DNA of 64,000 nt from DAIDKA01 sp035503515. GTDB lineage: Bacteria > Pseudomonadota > Gammaproteobacteria > Steroidobacterales > Steroidobacteraceae. The stretch is taken from positions 73,722 through 137,721 of the forward strand of contig DATJTJ010000046.1 in the NCBI GenBank assembly GCA_035503515.1. The letters are read 5' to 3'. The notes beneath the pieces are model-generated. The model was given only the letters and a program-made list of their open reading frames with translations. It was not told the DNA's origin and ran no database searches. A program made the translations under genes and the position numbers. Below are positions 33,365 through 42,632 of this stretch, piece after piece (position 1 is the stretch's first letter; every line of letters starts with the position of its first letter).

Positions 33365-35446
33365 TCAACCCACGGTTCCGTAGCGCTCGCCGGCGCCGAT
33401 CCAGCGCGTCGTGAGCGGCGCAATGTTATCGGGATAATCGCGCAGCATCAGCTCCGCGCTCTTCTGCACCAGCGGCAGCAGGTCGGCATCGCGGGCGAGG
33501 TCCGCCACGCGCAGCTGCGCGAGCCCCGTCTGCCGCGTGCCCAGCAGTTCGCCGGGGCCGCGCAATTCCAGGTCGCGGCGGGCGATCTCGAACCCGTCGG
33601 TGGTCTCGCGGATGGTCTGCAGCCGCGCCCGCGCCAGGGGCGAGAGCGGCGCGCGGTACAGCAGCACGCACGTCGAGGCCCCGCTGCCCCGGCCCACGCG
33701 GCCGCGCAGCTGGTGCAGCTGGGCGAGGCCCATGCGTTCGGCATTCTCGATGACCATCAGGGTGGCGTTCGGCACGTCGACGCCGACCTCGATGACGGTG
33801 GTCGCGACCAGCAGCTGGATGCGGTTGGCCTTGAAGGCCGCCATGGTGGCCTCCTTCTGCGCGGCCGGCTGGCGTCCATGCACCAGCTCCACGGCGAGCT
33901 CGGGCAGCGCCTCGCGCAGCGCCAGCACCGTCTCCTCGGCGGCCTGGTAGCCCAGCTCCTCGGACTCTTCGATCAGGGGACAGACCCAGTAGGCCTGCCG
34001 CCCGGATCGGCAGGCGAGGAGGATGCGCTGGACCACCTCGTGGCGGCGCTGCTCGGCCATGACCACCGTGACCACCGGCGTGCGCCCGGGCGGCAGCTCA
34101 TCGATCACCGAGATATCCAGGTCCGCGTAGGCCGTCATCGCGAGCGTCCTCGGAATCGGCGTCGCGGTCATGATCAGCTGGTGCGGCATGAGTCCGGCCG
34201 CGCGCCCCTTCTCCTGCAATGTCATGCGCTGCTGGACGCCGAAGCGGTGCTGCTCATCGACAATGATCAGGGCGAGATTCGAGAAATTGATTCCTTTCTG
34301 AAACAATGCGTGCGTTCCAACGATGCACTGGATCTCCCCTGAGGCAATGGCGGCCTCGGCACTGCGCCGGGTGCGGGCCGGCTGGGAGCCCGTCAGCAGC
34401 GCGACCGGCAGCCGCAGCGCCTTGAACCAGGCATCCAGGTTGCGCCAGTGCTGCTCGGCCAGCAGTTCCGTCGGCGCCATCAGGGCCACCTGCTGACCGC
34501 TGCCGATGGCGCGCGCCGCCGCGAGCGCCGCGACCACGGTCTTGCCGCAGCCGACATCGCCCTGCAGGAGCCGCAGCATCGGGTGCGGTCCCACGAGGTC
34601 GGCGTCGATCTCCCTCCGCGCCCGGCGCTGCGCTCCGGTGAGTTCGAACGGCAGGGCCGCGAGCAGCCGCTCCGCGAGCCCCGCGTCGTCCTTCAGGGCG
34701 AGACCGGGATCCGCGGCCGTGCGCAGCTTGCGCAGCCGCAGGCTCAACTGGTGCGCGAGCAGCTCCTCGAAGGCCAGCCGCCGCTGCGCCGGGTGGTGCC
34801 CGGTCAGCAGCTGCGTGTGGTCCGCGCTGCGCGCGGGCCGGTGCAGCAGCTCGAGCGCCTCGCGCAGCGGTGGCAGGGCGAGGCTGCGCTGGACCTGCGG
34901 CGGCAGCCAGTCGCGTACCGTGGTGCTGCCCGGATCGCCCAGCGCAAGTCCGATCAGCATGCGCAGGCGCAGTTGCGTGAGGCCCTCCGTCGCCGGATAC
35001 ATCGGCGTCAGCGCCTCCTCCAGCGCCTCCGGGTCCTCCCGCACGCGGCGATATTCGGGGTGCACGATCTCCAGGCCCAGCGGCCCGCGGCGCACTTCGC
35101 CATAGCACCGCAGGCGCAGTCCCCGCGTGAGCGCGGCCTGCTGGGCGTTCGTGAAGTGGAAGAACCGCAGCGTCAGGAACCCCGTGCCGTCGCCGATCCG
35201 GCACAGCAGCTGGCGCCGCCGCCGGTAGCTGACCTCGGTCAGCTGCACCTCGCCTTCGACCACGGCGTGCGTGCCCGGGGTGAGGCTGCCCAGCGAGGAC
35301 AGCCGGGTGCGGTCCTCGTAACGGGTGGGCAGCAGGAACAGCAGATCCTGGACCCGGGTGATCCCCAGGCGGGCGAGGCGCTCGGCCAGTGCCGCGCCGA
35401 CGCCGCGCAGGGTCGTGACCGGTCGCTGTTCGGCGGCCTCAGTCAA
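33365..35446 (-). CDS. recG: ATP-dependent DNA helicase RecG
   Basis: Branch-migrating helicase acting on stalled forks and Holliday junctions. From the TTG at 35446 it has 693 residues, the same as E. coli RecG. The N-terminal wedge domain is followed by Walker A GDVGCGKT, the motif II box DEQHRFG, and motif VI QLRGRVGRG. The TTG overlaps the ridA stop by 8 bases; an earlier in-frame ATG at 35500 would lie deep inside ridA and adds residues without family resemblance. Confidence 0.95.
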   Translation of the reverse strand: MTEAAEQRPVTTLRGVGAALAERLARLGITRVQDLLFLLPTRYEDRTRLSSLGSLTPGTHAVVEGEVQLTEVSYRRRRQLLCRIGDGTGFLTLRFFHFTNAQQAALTRGLRLRCYGEVRRGPLGLEIVHPEYRRVREDPEALEEALTPMYPATEGLTQLRLRMLIGLALGDPGSTTVRDWLPPQVQRSLALPPLREALELLHRPARSADHTQLLTGHHPAQRRLAFEELLAHQLSLRLRKLRTAADPGLALKDDAGLAERLLAALPFELTGAQRRARREIDADLVGPHPMLRLLQGDVGCGKTVVAALAAARAIGSGQQVALMAPTELLAEQHWRNLDAWFKALRLPVALLTGSQPARTRRSAEAAIASGEIQCIVGTHALFQKGINFSNLALIIVDEQHRFGVQQRMTLQEKGRAAGLMPHQLIMTATPIPRTLAMTAYADLDISVIDELPPGRTPVVTVVMAEQRRHEVVQRILLACRSGRQAYWVCPLIEESEELGYQAAEETVLALREALPELAVELVHGRQPAAQKEATMAAFKANRIQLLVATTVIEVGVDVPNATLMVIENAERMGLAQLHQLRGRVGRGSGASTCVLLYRAPLSPLARARLQTIRETTDGFEIARRDLELRGPGELLGTRQTGLAQLRVADLARDADLLPLVQKSAELMLRDYPDNIAPLTTRWIGAGERYGTVG

Positions 35447-35822
35447 GACAGAGAATGCACTCGATTTCCACGCGCGCGCCCTTGGGCAGCTGCGCGACAC
35501 CGATGGCGGCGCGGGCCGGGTACGGCTGCCGGAAGTACGTCGCCATCACTTCGTTGACCTTGGGAAAGTGGGCAAGGTCGGTGAGGAAGACGGTGACCTT
35601 CGCGACCTGCGAGAAGGTACCGTCGGCCGCCGTCACGATCGCCAGCAGGTTGTCGAAGGCGCGGCGGATCTCGGCCTCGATGTCGCCGCTCACCAGTTCC
35701 CCGGTGCGCGGATCGAGCGGTATCTGGCCCGACACGTACACGGTGTTGCCGACGCGGACGGCCTGCGAATAGGTGCCGATGGCCTGGGGCGCGCTGTCGG
35801 TGTGGATGATGCTGCGGCTCAT
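35439..35822 (-). CDS. ridA: RidA family enamine/imine deaminase
   Basis: Hydrolyses reactive 2-aminoacrylate and related enamines formed by PLP enzymes. 127 residues. SQAVRVGNTVYVSGQIPLDP and the terminal region PARAAIGVAQLPKGARVEIEC carry the YjgF/RidA signature, including the Arg that binds the substrate carboxylate (PARAA). It overlaps spoT by 4 bases (ATGA) and recG by 8, so it is part of a tightly coupled operon. Confidence 0.95.
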   Translation of the reverse strand: MSRSIIHTDSAPQAIGTYSQAVRVGNTVYVSGQIPLDPRTGELVSGDIEAEIRRAFDNLLAIVTAADGTFSQVAKVTVFLTDLAHFPKVNEVMATYFRQPYPARAAIGVAQLPKGARVEIECILCLD

Positions 35823-38014
35823 GGTTTTTCCTCGGTGCGTTTGCGGGCGTGCGCCGCCAGGGTGCGGACCACCCGCAGCACCTCCGGCATGCGGCGGATG
35901 GAGCGGATGACGACCGCGAGCTGGGCGCGGTCGCGGACGCGCAGTTCGAACTCCAGCACCGAGGTCTCCGATTCGCGCTCCTCCACCGAGACGCGTTCGA
36001 TGTTGGTCTCGGTGGCGGCGATGGTCGCGGCCACGGCCGCGAGGATCCCCATGCGGTTGGGAACGTCGACCCGGATCTGGGAGCTGAACACCCGGTCCGG
36101 GGTCGCCTGCCAGGACACCGGCAGCCACTTCTCCGGATGCTTGCGGTAGTCCTCGACGTTGACGCAGGTCTCGCGGTGCACGACGACGCCGCGGCCGCTG
36201 GAGAGGAAGGCGATCACCGGATCGTTGGGAATGGGGAAGCAGCAGCGCGCGTAGGTGACCAGGAGGCCCTCGGTGCCCGCGATCGCCATGGCCCCGGGCA
36301 TGGCCGCCTCCTCGCCCGGTTCCTGGGGACCCGCCGGCAGCAGTCGCCGCGCCACCAGCGGCGCGAGGCGCTCGCCCATGCCGATGCGCTCGAACAGCTC
36401 ATCGATGTCCTTCATGCCGAACTCGCCGATCGCGGACTGCATGAACGCGGGCGTGACATCCTCCAGCGCCAGGTGGAACTCACCCAGCGACTGGTTCAGC
36501 AGCCGCCTGCCCAGGGCGATCGCCTCCGAGCGCCGCAGCCCCTTCAAGTAATGCCGGATGGCGTTGCGCGCCTTGGCCGTGACCACGAAGTTGACCCACG
36601 AGGGGTTGGGCATGGCGCCCTTGGCCGTGATGATCTCCACCGTCTGGCCGTTGCGCAGCACCGTGCGCAGCGGCGTCAGCCGCCGGTCCACCTTGGCGGC
36701 GACGCAGCGGTTGCCGATGTCGGTGTGCACCGAGTACGCGAAGTCGACCACCGTCGCGCCGCTGGGCAGGCGCAGGATTTCGCCGCGCGGGGTGAACACG
36801 TAGACCTTGTCGGGGAACAGGTCGACCTTGACGCTCTCCAGGAACTCCTCGGAGCTGCTGCCGCCGTCCTGCAGTTCGACCAGCCGCGACAGCCACTCCC
36901 GGGCGCGCTCCTGCTGCGAGGAGTCGGTCTCGCCGGTCTTGTAGCGCCAGTGGGCCGCGATGCCGCTCTGCGCGACGCTGTTCATGTCCTCGGTGCGGAT
37001 CTGCACCTCGATGGGCACGCCGTTGGGGCCGAACAGCGTGGTGTGCAGCGACTGGTAGCCGTTGACCCGCGGGATCGCGATGTAGTCCTTGAAGCGTCCC
37101 GGCATGGGCTTGAAGACGCTGTGCACGTTGCCGAGCGCCCGGTAGCAGGTGTCGGCCTTGTCGACGATGATCCGCAGCCCGTACACGTCGACGATTTCGT
37201 TGAGCGTCGACTTCTTGCGCTGCATCTTGCGGTAGATGCTGTACAGGTGCTTCTCGCGGGCGGCGACCCGCGCGACGATCTCGTTCTTCATCAGCACCGC
37301 GGTCAGCTGCTGCTCGATCTTCTTCAGGAACTCCTTCTGGTTGCCCCGTGCGCGCTTCAGCGCCCGCTCCAGCACCCGGTAGCGCTGCGGATACAGGGCC
37401 GCGAACCCCAGGTCCTCCAGTTCCAGTTTCAGATCGTACAGGCCGAGGCGCTCGGCGATCGGCGCGTAGATCTCGAGCGTCTCGCGGGCGACCGCCCGCC
37501 GCCGGGCCACCCCCATGGCATCGATGGTGCGCATGTTGTGGGTGCGGTCGGCCAGCTTGACCAGCACCACCCGCAGGTCGCGCACCATCGCCAGCAGCAT
37601 CTTGCGGAAGCTCTCGGCCTGGGCCTCCTCGCGGCTCTTGAACTTGATCTGGTCGAGCTTGGTGACGCCGTCGACGATTTCCGCGACGTCCGCGCCGAAG
37701 CGCTGGGCCAGCTGATCCTTGGGAGTGGGCGTGTCCTCGATGACGTCATGGAGGATGGCCGCGATGATGGTGTCGGTGTCGAGATGCAGCTCGGCGAGGA
37801 TCGAGGCCGCGGCGACCGGATGGGCGATGTAGGGTTCGCCGCTGAGGCGCGTCTGGCCCTTATGCGCCGAGGCTCCGAACTCGGCGGCTTCGCGGATGCG
37901 CTCGACCTGCTCCGGCGGCAGGTAGGTGCCGACCGCCGCCAGCAGCTCTTTCAGCCCCGGCGTGGCGCGCCTTGCACCGGGGAGCAGTCCCAGGAGCGAA
38001 GACGCATAGTCCAT
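35819..38014 (-). CDS. spoT: Bifunctional (p)ppGpp synthetase/hydrolase
   Basis: RelA/SpoT homologue controlling the stringent response. 731 residues. The hydrolase HD motif is intact (HDVIED, His89-Asp90). The synthetase domain follows with KIEQQLTAVLMK then VYGLRIIVDKADTCYRALG and the substrate segment DYIAIPRVNGYQSLHTTLFGP. The TGS domain (VYVFTPRGEILRLPSGATVVDFAYSVH) and a C-terminal ACT domain complete the long form. An intact HD site favours SpoT over RelA. It follows rpoZ by 17 bases, as in E. coli. Confidence 0.96.
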   Translation of the reverse strand: MDYASSLLGLLPGARRATPGLKELLAAVGTYLPPEQVERIREAAEFGASAHKGQTRLSGEPYIAHPVAAASILAELHLDTDTIIAAILHDVIEDTPTPKDQLAQRFGADVAEIVDGVTKLDQIKFKSREEAQAESFRKMLLAMVRDLRVVLVKLADRTHNMRTIDAMGVARRRAVARETLEIYAPIAERLGLYDLKLELEDLGFAALYPQRYRVLERALKRARGNQKEFLKKIEQQLTAVLMKNEIVARVAAREKHLYSIYRKMQRKKSTLNEIVDVYGLRIIVDKADTCYRALGNVHSVFKPMPGRFKDYIAIPRVNGYQSLHTTLFGPNGVPIEVQIRTEDMNSVAQSGIAAHWRYKTGETDSSQQERAREWLSRLVELQDGGSSSEEFLESVKVDLFPDKVYVFTPRGEILRLPSGATVVDFAYSVHTDIGNRCVAAKVDRRLTPLRTVLRNGQTVEIITAKGAMPNPSWVNFVVTAKARNAIRHYLKGLRRSEAIALGRRLLNQSLGEFHLALEDVTPAFMQSAIGEFGMKDIDELFERIGMGERLAPLVARRLLPAGPQEPGEEAAMPGAMAIAGTEGLLVTYARCCFPIPNDPVIAFLSSGRGVVVHRETCVNVEDYRKHPEKWLPVSWQATPDRVFSSQIRVDVPNRMGILAAVAATIAATETNIERVSVEERESETSVLEFELRVRDRAQLAVVIRSIRRMPEVLRVVRTLAAHARKRTEEKP

Positions 38015-38031
38015 AGGTCAAGCCTCGAAAG

Positions 38032-38310
38032 TCAGTCTCCGAGACCGAACTGGGGGGCGCGGAATGCCATGGATTCGGCATCCGGCATGGGGGCCTCGAC
38101 CGGCGGCGGCTCAGGCTCGCGCAGCATCTCGGCCGTGATGGAGCCCTCGGCGATCTCGCGCAGCGCGACAACCGTGGGCTTGTCGTTTTCCCAGGCCACG
38201 GTGGGCTCGGCGCCATTGGCCAGGCGGCGGGCGCGCTGGGAAGCCAGCAGTACCAGCTGGAACAGGTTATCGACGTTCTGCAGACAGTCTTCGACGGTGA
38301 TTCGGGCCAT
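38032..38310 (-). CDS. rpoZ: RNA polymerase omega subunit
   Basis: Small subunit assisting assembly of beta-prime into RNA polymerase and forming part of a ppGpp site. 92 residues, typical length. The conserved core MARITVEDCLQNVDNLFQLVLLASQRARRL opens the protein, followed by KPTVVALREIAEGSIT. Located between gmk and spoT, the classic gammaproteobacterial order. Confidence 0.96.
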   Translation of the reverse strand: MARITVEDCLQNVDNLFQLVLLASQRARRLANGAEPTVAWENDKPTVVALREIAEGSITAEMLREPEPPPVEAPMPDAESMAFRAPQFGLGD

Positions 38311-38340
38311 AAAAAATCCGGACGTAATGGACCTGCGAGT

Positions 38341-38967
38341 CTACGGCACCTGCAGCAGGTTGGCCAGCAGCGGCGCCAGCTGCGGCCGATCCGCGCGCAG
38401 GGCCTCGCCGTCGCCGGCGAGGATGGATTCGAGCTGCCGGCAGGCCGACTCAAAGTCGTCGTTGACCACCACATAGCCGAATTCATCGTAGTGCGACATG
38501 TCGCTGACGGCGTCCCGCAGCCGCCGCTCGATGACCTCCGGGGAGTCGGTGCGGCGGTTGCGCAGCCGCTCCTCGAGGGCCGCCCGTGACGGGGGCAGGA
38601 TGAAAATGGTGACGCAGCCGGGGGCCGACTGGCGGACCTGCCGGGCCCCCTGCCAGTCGATTTCCAGGATCACGTGCCGGCCCGCCGCCAGCAGCGCCTC
38701 GACGCTCGCCCGGCCCGTGCCGTAATAATTGTCGAACACCTGCGCGTGCTCCAGGAACTCATTGCGGGCGAGGCGCTCCCGGAACTGCTCCGGCGTCACG
38801 AACCAGTACTCGCGGCCTTCCTGTTCATTGGCGCGGCGCTGGCGCGTGGTGTGGGAGACGGACACCGTCAACGACGGGTCGCGGGCCAGCAGCGCCTGCA
38901 CCAGGGAGGTCTTGCCGGCACCCGACGGCGCGGAAATCACGAACAGGTTGGCGTTGCGTTGCTGCAC
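38341..38967 (-). CDS. gmk: Guanylate kinase
   Basis: Phosphorylates GMP to GDP with ATP. 208 residues. The P-loop SAPSGAGKTS lies near residue 12, and the GMP-binding region includes SHTTRQRRANEQEGREYWFV and the EHAQVFDNYYGT segment. The GTG start at 38967 fits the family length; the longer frame upstream encodes low-complexity sequence. First gene of the string leading to ubiA and divergent from the TonB-dependent receptor gene. Confidence 0.95.
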   Translation of the reverse strand: MQQRNANLFVISAPSGAGKTSLVQALLARDPSLTVSVSHTTRQRRANEQEGREYWFVTPEQFRERLARNEFLEHAQVFDNYYGTGRASVEALLAAGRHVILEIDWQGARQVRQSAPGCVTIFILPPSRAALEERLRNRRTDSPEVIERRLRDAVSDMSHYDEFGYVVVNDDFESACRQLESILAGDGEALRADRPQLAPLLANLLQVP

Positions 38968-39028
38968 CCCGGCATTGTATCGGACTGCCGATTTTTGGCG
39001 TTTATCTGTATTGCCTGAATGGGGCCGA

Positions 39029-41194
39029 ATGCTCATTCTTGGCCGGATGCACCGCAATCACACAGGGATGTTGATCACGATGTGCGCGTTGGCCGTGGGC
39101 CCGGTGGCCCGGGCAGCCGACGCACCTGCCGATGACGGCAGCGCCGACCCCCTGAACACGGTCGTCGTCACCGCGACGCGCATCGCGCAGGACAGCCAGT
39201 CCCTGCCGATGTCGGTGGACCGGGTCGACCGGGCCGAGATCCACGAGGGCCAGTCCCAGGTGAACCTGTCGGAGTCGCTGGAGACCGTGCCCGGGGTCTC
39301 GGTGCAGAGCCGCCAGAACTATGCCCAGGACCTGCAGATCTCCTCGCGTGGCTTCGGCGCGCGTTCCGCCTTCGGCGTCCGCGGCGTGCGGCTGTATTCA
39401 GACGGCATTCCCGGCACCATGCCCGATGGCCAGGGCCAGTTCTCGCAGTTCGACCTCGGCAGCGCCGACCATATCGAAGTGCTGCGCGGCCCGTTCTCGG
39501 CGCTCTACGGCAACTCCTCCGGCGGCGTCATCGCGGTGTTCACCCAGGATGGGCCGCCGGGGTTCGAGATCGGGCCGACCCTGGAGTACGGTTCGCTGAA
39601 CACCCAGCGCTACGCGGCGAAGACGGGCGGGGACAGCGGCCCGCTCAACTACATCCTGGACGTCTCGCATTTCCAGACCGACGGCTACCGGCCGCACAGC
39701 GAGGCGCAGCGCAACCTCCTCAACGGCAAGGTGCGCCTGAAGCTCGATGACGTCTCGCGGGTGACCCTCGTCGCCAATGCCATCGAGACGCCCTTCGTGC
39801 AGGATCCGCTGGGCCTGACCAGCGCGCAGCTGCACGCCAATCCCGACCAGGCCGGAACGGGCGCCGACATGTTCAACACGCGCAAGGCGCTGGCGCAGGA
39901 ACAGCTCGGTCTGACCTACGAGCGTGAGTTCGGCACGCACGACAGCCTGGTGGCCATGGTCTACAGCGGCCATCGCCAGACCACCCAGTTCCAGGCCATC
40001 CCGCTCAGCACCGAGGCGGCGGCGACCAGTCCCGGCGGCGTCGTCGACCTGGCGCGCAACTACGACGGCACCGACGTGCACTTCAGCGATGTCCGCGACC
40101 TCGCGGGCATGACCTTCACCAGCACCGTCGGGCTGAGCTACGACGACCTCGACGAGCATCGCCGCGGCTACAACAACTTCGTCGGCAGCGAGCTCGGCAT
40201 CCAGGGCCCCTTGCGCTACTACGCGACCAACCTGGTGCACGACCTCGATGAGTATTTCCAGGAACAATGGGACATCACCCCCAGGCTCCACGCCACCGCG
40301 GGGCTGCGCAACAGCGTGGTCGACGTAAGTTCGCACAGCCACCTCGCCGTCAGCGGCACGCTGCCGCTGAGCGGCACCCGCTATTCGGCGACCAATCCCG
40401 TGGCCGGGCTGAGCTATGGCATCACCGATGATCTCAATACCTACGTTTCCTTCGGCCGCGGTTTCGAGACCCCGACGCTGAACGAGCTGGCCTACCGCTC
40501 CATCAGCGGCACCCTGCCCGGATTCAACTTCGGCCTGCAGCCGGCGCGCAGCGACGACTACGAGGTGGGCGTCAAGTCCCGGGGGACGGACTACCAGGCG
40601 GACGCCGCCGTGTTCTACATCCGCACCGAGGATGAACTGGGCGTGCTGCAGAGCTCCGGCGGCCGCTCGGTGTACGACAACATCGGCGCCACCGAGCGCC
40701 AGGGCGCGGAACTCGGCGTCACGGCCTTCCTGCCGGCGAACTTCGAGGCGCGCGTCGCCTACTCGTACCTGCGTGCGGTGGTCGCGGATGCCTATTCCGG
40801 ATGCGCGGGCACGCCCTGCGCGCCGGTGGTGATCCCGGCCGGCAACGACCTGCCGGCGGTCCCGCAGAACGTCCTGTACGCGGGCCTCACCTGGCGGTAC
40901 GCGCCCACCGGCTTCTTCGCCACCGCCGAAACCCTGGTGCGCTCGCGCATCTACGCGGATGACCGCAACACCGGCTACGCCGGCGGCTACTGGACCGAGA
41001 ACCTGCGGGCCGGGTTCGAGCAGAAGCGCACCCGCTGGCAGACCAGCGAATCGCTGCGCATCGAGAACCTGTTCAACAAGTCCTACGTCGGCTCGGTGAT
41101 CGTGAATGATGCGAACTCCCGGTTCTTCGAGCCCGAACCCGGATTCGGCGTGTACGTCATGTTCGAGGCGAAGTACCTGAATCCGCGCGGCTGA
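39029..41194 (+). CDS. TonB-dependent outer membrane receptor, YncD/PqqU-like
   Basis: Outer membrane active transporter, about 721 residues. After a signal sequence (ending near AARA-A) comes a TonB box-like LNTVVVTATR, a plug domain with RGFGARSAFGVRGVRLYSDGIPGTMPDGQGQ and VLRGPFSALYGNSSGGVI, and a long beta-barrel ending in VYVMFEAKYLN. The plug sequence recalls the E. coli YncD (PqqU) group, receptors linked to pyrroloquinoline quinone uptake, but the ligand here is not proven. The start could be 39029, 39047 or 39068. Single gene, divergent from gmk. Confidence 0.88.
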   Translation: MLILGRMHRNHTGMLITMCALAVGPVARAADAPADDGSADPLNTVVVTATRIAQDSQSLPMSVDRVDRAEIHEGQSQVNLSESLETVPGVSVQSRQNYAQDLQISSRGFGARSAFGVRGVRLYSDGIPGTMPDGQGQFSQFDLGSADHIEVLRGPFSALYGNSSGGVIAVFTQDGPPGFEIGPTLEYGSLNTQRYAAKTGGDSGPLNYILDVSHFQTDGYRPHSEAQRNLLNGKVRLKLDDVSRVTLVANAIETPFVQDPLGLTSAQLHANPDQAGTGADMFNTRKALAQEQLGLTYEREFGTHDSLVAMVYSGHRQTTQFQAIPLSTEAAATSPGGVVDLARNYDGTDVHFSDVRDLAGMTFTSTVGLSYDDLDEHRRGYNNFVGSELGIQGPLRYYATNLVHDLDEYFQEQWDITPRLHATAGLRNSVVDVSSHSHLAVSGTLPLSGTRYSATNPVAGLSYGITDDLNTYVSFGRGFETPTLNELAYRSISGTLPGFNFGLQPARSDDYEVGVKSRGTDYQADAAVFYIRTEDELGVLQSSGGRSVYDNIGATERQGAELGVTAFLPANFEARVAYSYLRAVVADAYSGCAGTPCAPVVIPAGNDLPAVPQNVLYAGLTWRYAPTGFFATAETLVRSRIYADDRNTGYAGGYWTENLRAGFEQKRTRWQTSESLRIENLFNKSYVGSVIVNDANSRFFEPEPGFGVYVMFEAKYLNPRG

Positions 41195-41261
41195 TGGTTG
41201 AACGCGGCGTGAAGTCGGCGGCCGCCGCCCGTGAGTTCCACTGCGCCCGTGCCTGACCCAT

Positions 41262-42383
41262 CTACGCGGATCGCGCCTCCGGCGCCCATTGCTCGCGGGT
41301 CGTGGTCGGCGCCGATCGGGTCATGACCTGGCATACGAACCGAAGCTTTTCGATGACGGGCGAGGAGATCACGAACGGATACGCGTCCGACAATCCAAGT
41401 CCGCGGGTAAGATTGTTGAGCACGTAGGTGAGCGCACTCCATTCGCTCATCAGCTCGTCGAAATCCGCAATTCGTGCCTGCACGGGCTTTGCCGGCACCG
41501 ACATCGACGGCTCATCCGGCCGGGCCGGCTGCACTGAGAGGCCTACCGCGTGCGAGGTCTCCAGTGAATCCACCATGTGCATCACGTGCGCCCAGGTCTC
41601 GGCCCAGTCCTCCCAGGGATGCATCGAGGCGTATGCGCTGATGAAACGCTCGGTCCAGTCCGCCGGCGCCCCCCGGTCGTAGTGCACCTTGAGCGCCGCG
41701 TTGTAGTCGGCGCGCTCATCGCCGAAGAGTGTGCGGAACTTCGCTTCGTTCCCGCTGCCCGCGATCAGCCGATCCCAATAGTAGTGGCCGATCTCATGCC
41801 GGAAATGTCCCAGCAGCGTGCGATAGGGCTCGTGCTGACTGAGCCGCATCCGCTCGCGGTACACGTCGTCCGCCTCGGCAACGTTAATCGTGATGACACC
41901 GTCGTCGTGTCCGGTCAGAACTCGCGCGCGATCGCCGTTGACGGTCACCCGGTCACTGAGGAAGCGGAACTCGAGGCCGTCCTGCGGGTCGGCGACCTTG
42001 CCCTTCAGAGGCAGCGCCAGAGTCAGCAGCGAATACACCAGCCGGCGCTTTGCGGTCTCCAGTTTCAACCACGCCTGCTCATTGCCCTCGACCGACAGAT
42101 CCGGAATGGTATGGGTCAGTCCGCAGGACAGGCACAGGGGCTCGGAATCCCCGGCAGGCATTGCCCAGTTGCACACGGCATGCTCGGAGTAGTTCCTGCA
42201 CAGCCGCAACGTCTCACGGGCGCCGATCTCGCCTACGCAGCGCCACTGCTCGTCGGCCTGCGGTTCCAGGGCCAGCATTGCCATGTGCTTGGGCACAAAC
42301 GCGAGCACCCGCTTGCAGGTGAGACAGCGGGTATTCTCGAAGAACACCAATGAGTGGCATGCAGTGCAGTGGAAGGTTTTCAT
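41262..42383 (-). CDS. Zinc-ribbon putative metallopeptidase
   Basis: 373-residue cytosolic protein. An N-terminal zinc ribbon has C6, C9, C20 and C23, with a further CLSC pair at 84-87. The gluzincin-type active site HEIGHYYWDRL is at residues 196-200, followed by AYASMHPWEDWAETWAHVMHM, where the acidic third ligand is likely. This layout matches the family of putative zinc-binding peptidases sometimes annotated as DUF2248. Substrate is unknown. Isolated between two rightward genes. Confidence 0.83.
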   Translation of the reverse strand: MKTFHCTACHSLVFFENTRCLTCKRVLAFVPKHMAMLALEPQADEQWRCVGEIGARETLRLCRNYSEHAVCNWAMPAGDSEPLCLSCGLTHTIPDLSVEGNEQAWLKLETAKRRLVYSLLTLALPLKGKVADPQDGLEFRFLSDRVTVNGDRARVLTGHDDGVITINVAEADDVYRERMRLSQHEPYRTLLGHFRHEIGHYYWDRLIAGSGNEAKFRTLFGDERADYNAALKVHYDRGAPADWTERFISAYASMHPWEDWAETWAHVMHMVDSLETSHAVGLSVQPARPDEPSMSVPAKPVQARIADFDELMSEWSALTYVLNNLTRGLGLSDAYPFVISSPVIEKLRFVCQVMTRSAPTTTREQWAPEARSA

Positions 42384-42632
42384 GAGGCGCCCCGGCCGGG
42401 CTTGAGTGAGGTCGATGGAGGTGGCAAGGCTACCCCCGCCCGCTGCGCACCTGTGTAGGTGCGGGTGTGCCGTCGGTGTCGGTAAGCTTTACCGGGAGCA
42501 TCGGCGCAGCCGTCGTCGGCGCGCTCCGCGAGACCTTCGCCCGTGAGGGCAGATCGGGCACCGCCCGTACCGGAAAGGCCGGGGCGACAATGTGCTATAG
42601 GAATGCCGAACAGTTCCAACCGGGGGGGGGCG
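42384..42632. other. Intergenic region with two small hairpins
   Basis: This 249-base gap separates the divergent peptidase and secreted-protein genes. It holds a 7-base-pair hairpin CGCACCT-GTGT-AGGTGCG (42446-42463) and a 6-base-pair inverted repeat CGGTAA-GCT-TTACCG (42480-42494). A run of G residues at 42621-42628 precedes the rightward ATG and could serve as a ribosome site. No reliable promoter pair was identified. Confidence 0.4.

Noticed and set aside
35849..38476. About 870-codon open frame opposite spoT
   Set aside because: Antisense to spoT and rpoZ, low-complexity, no domain features.
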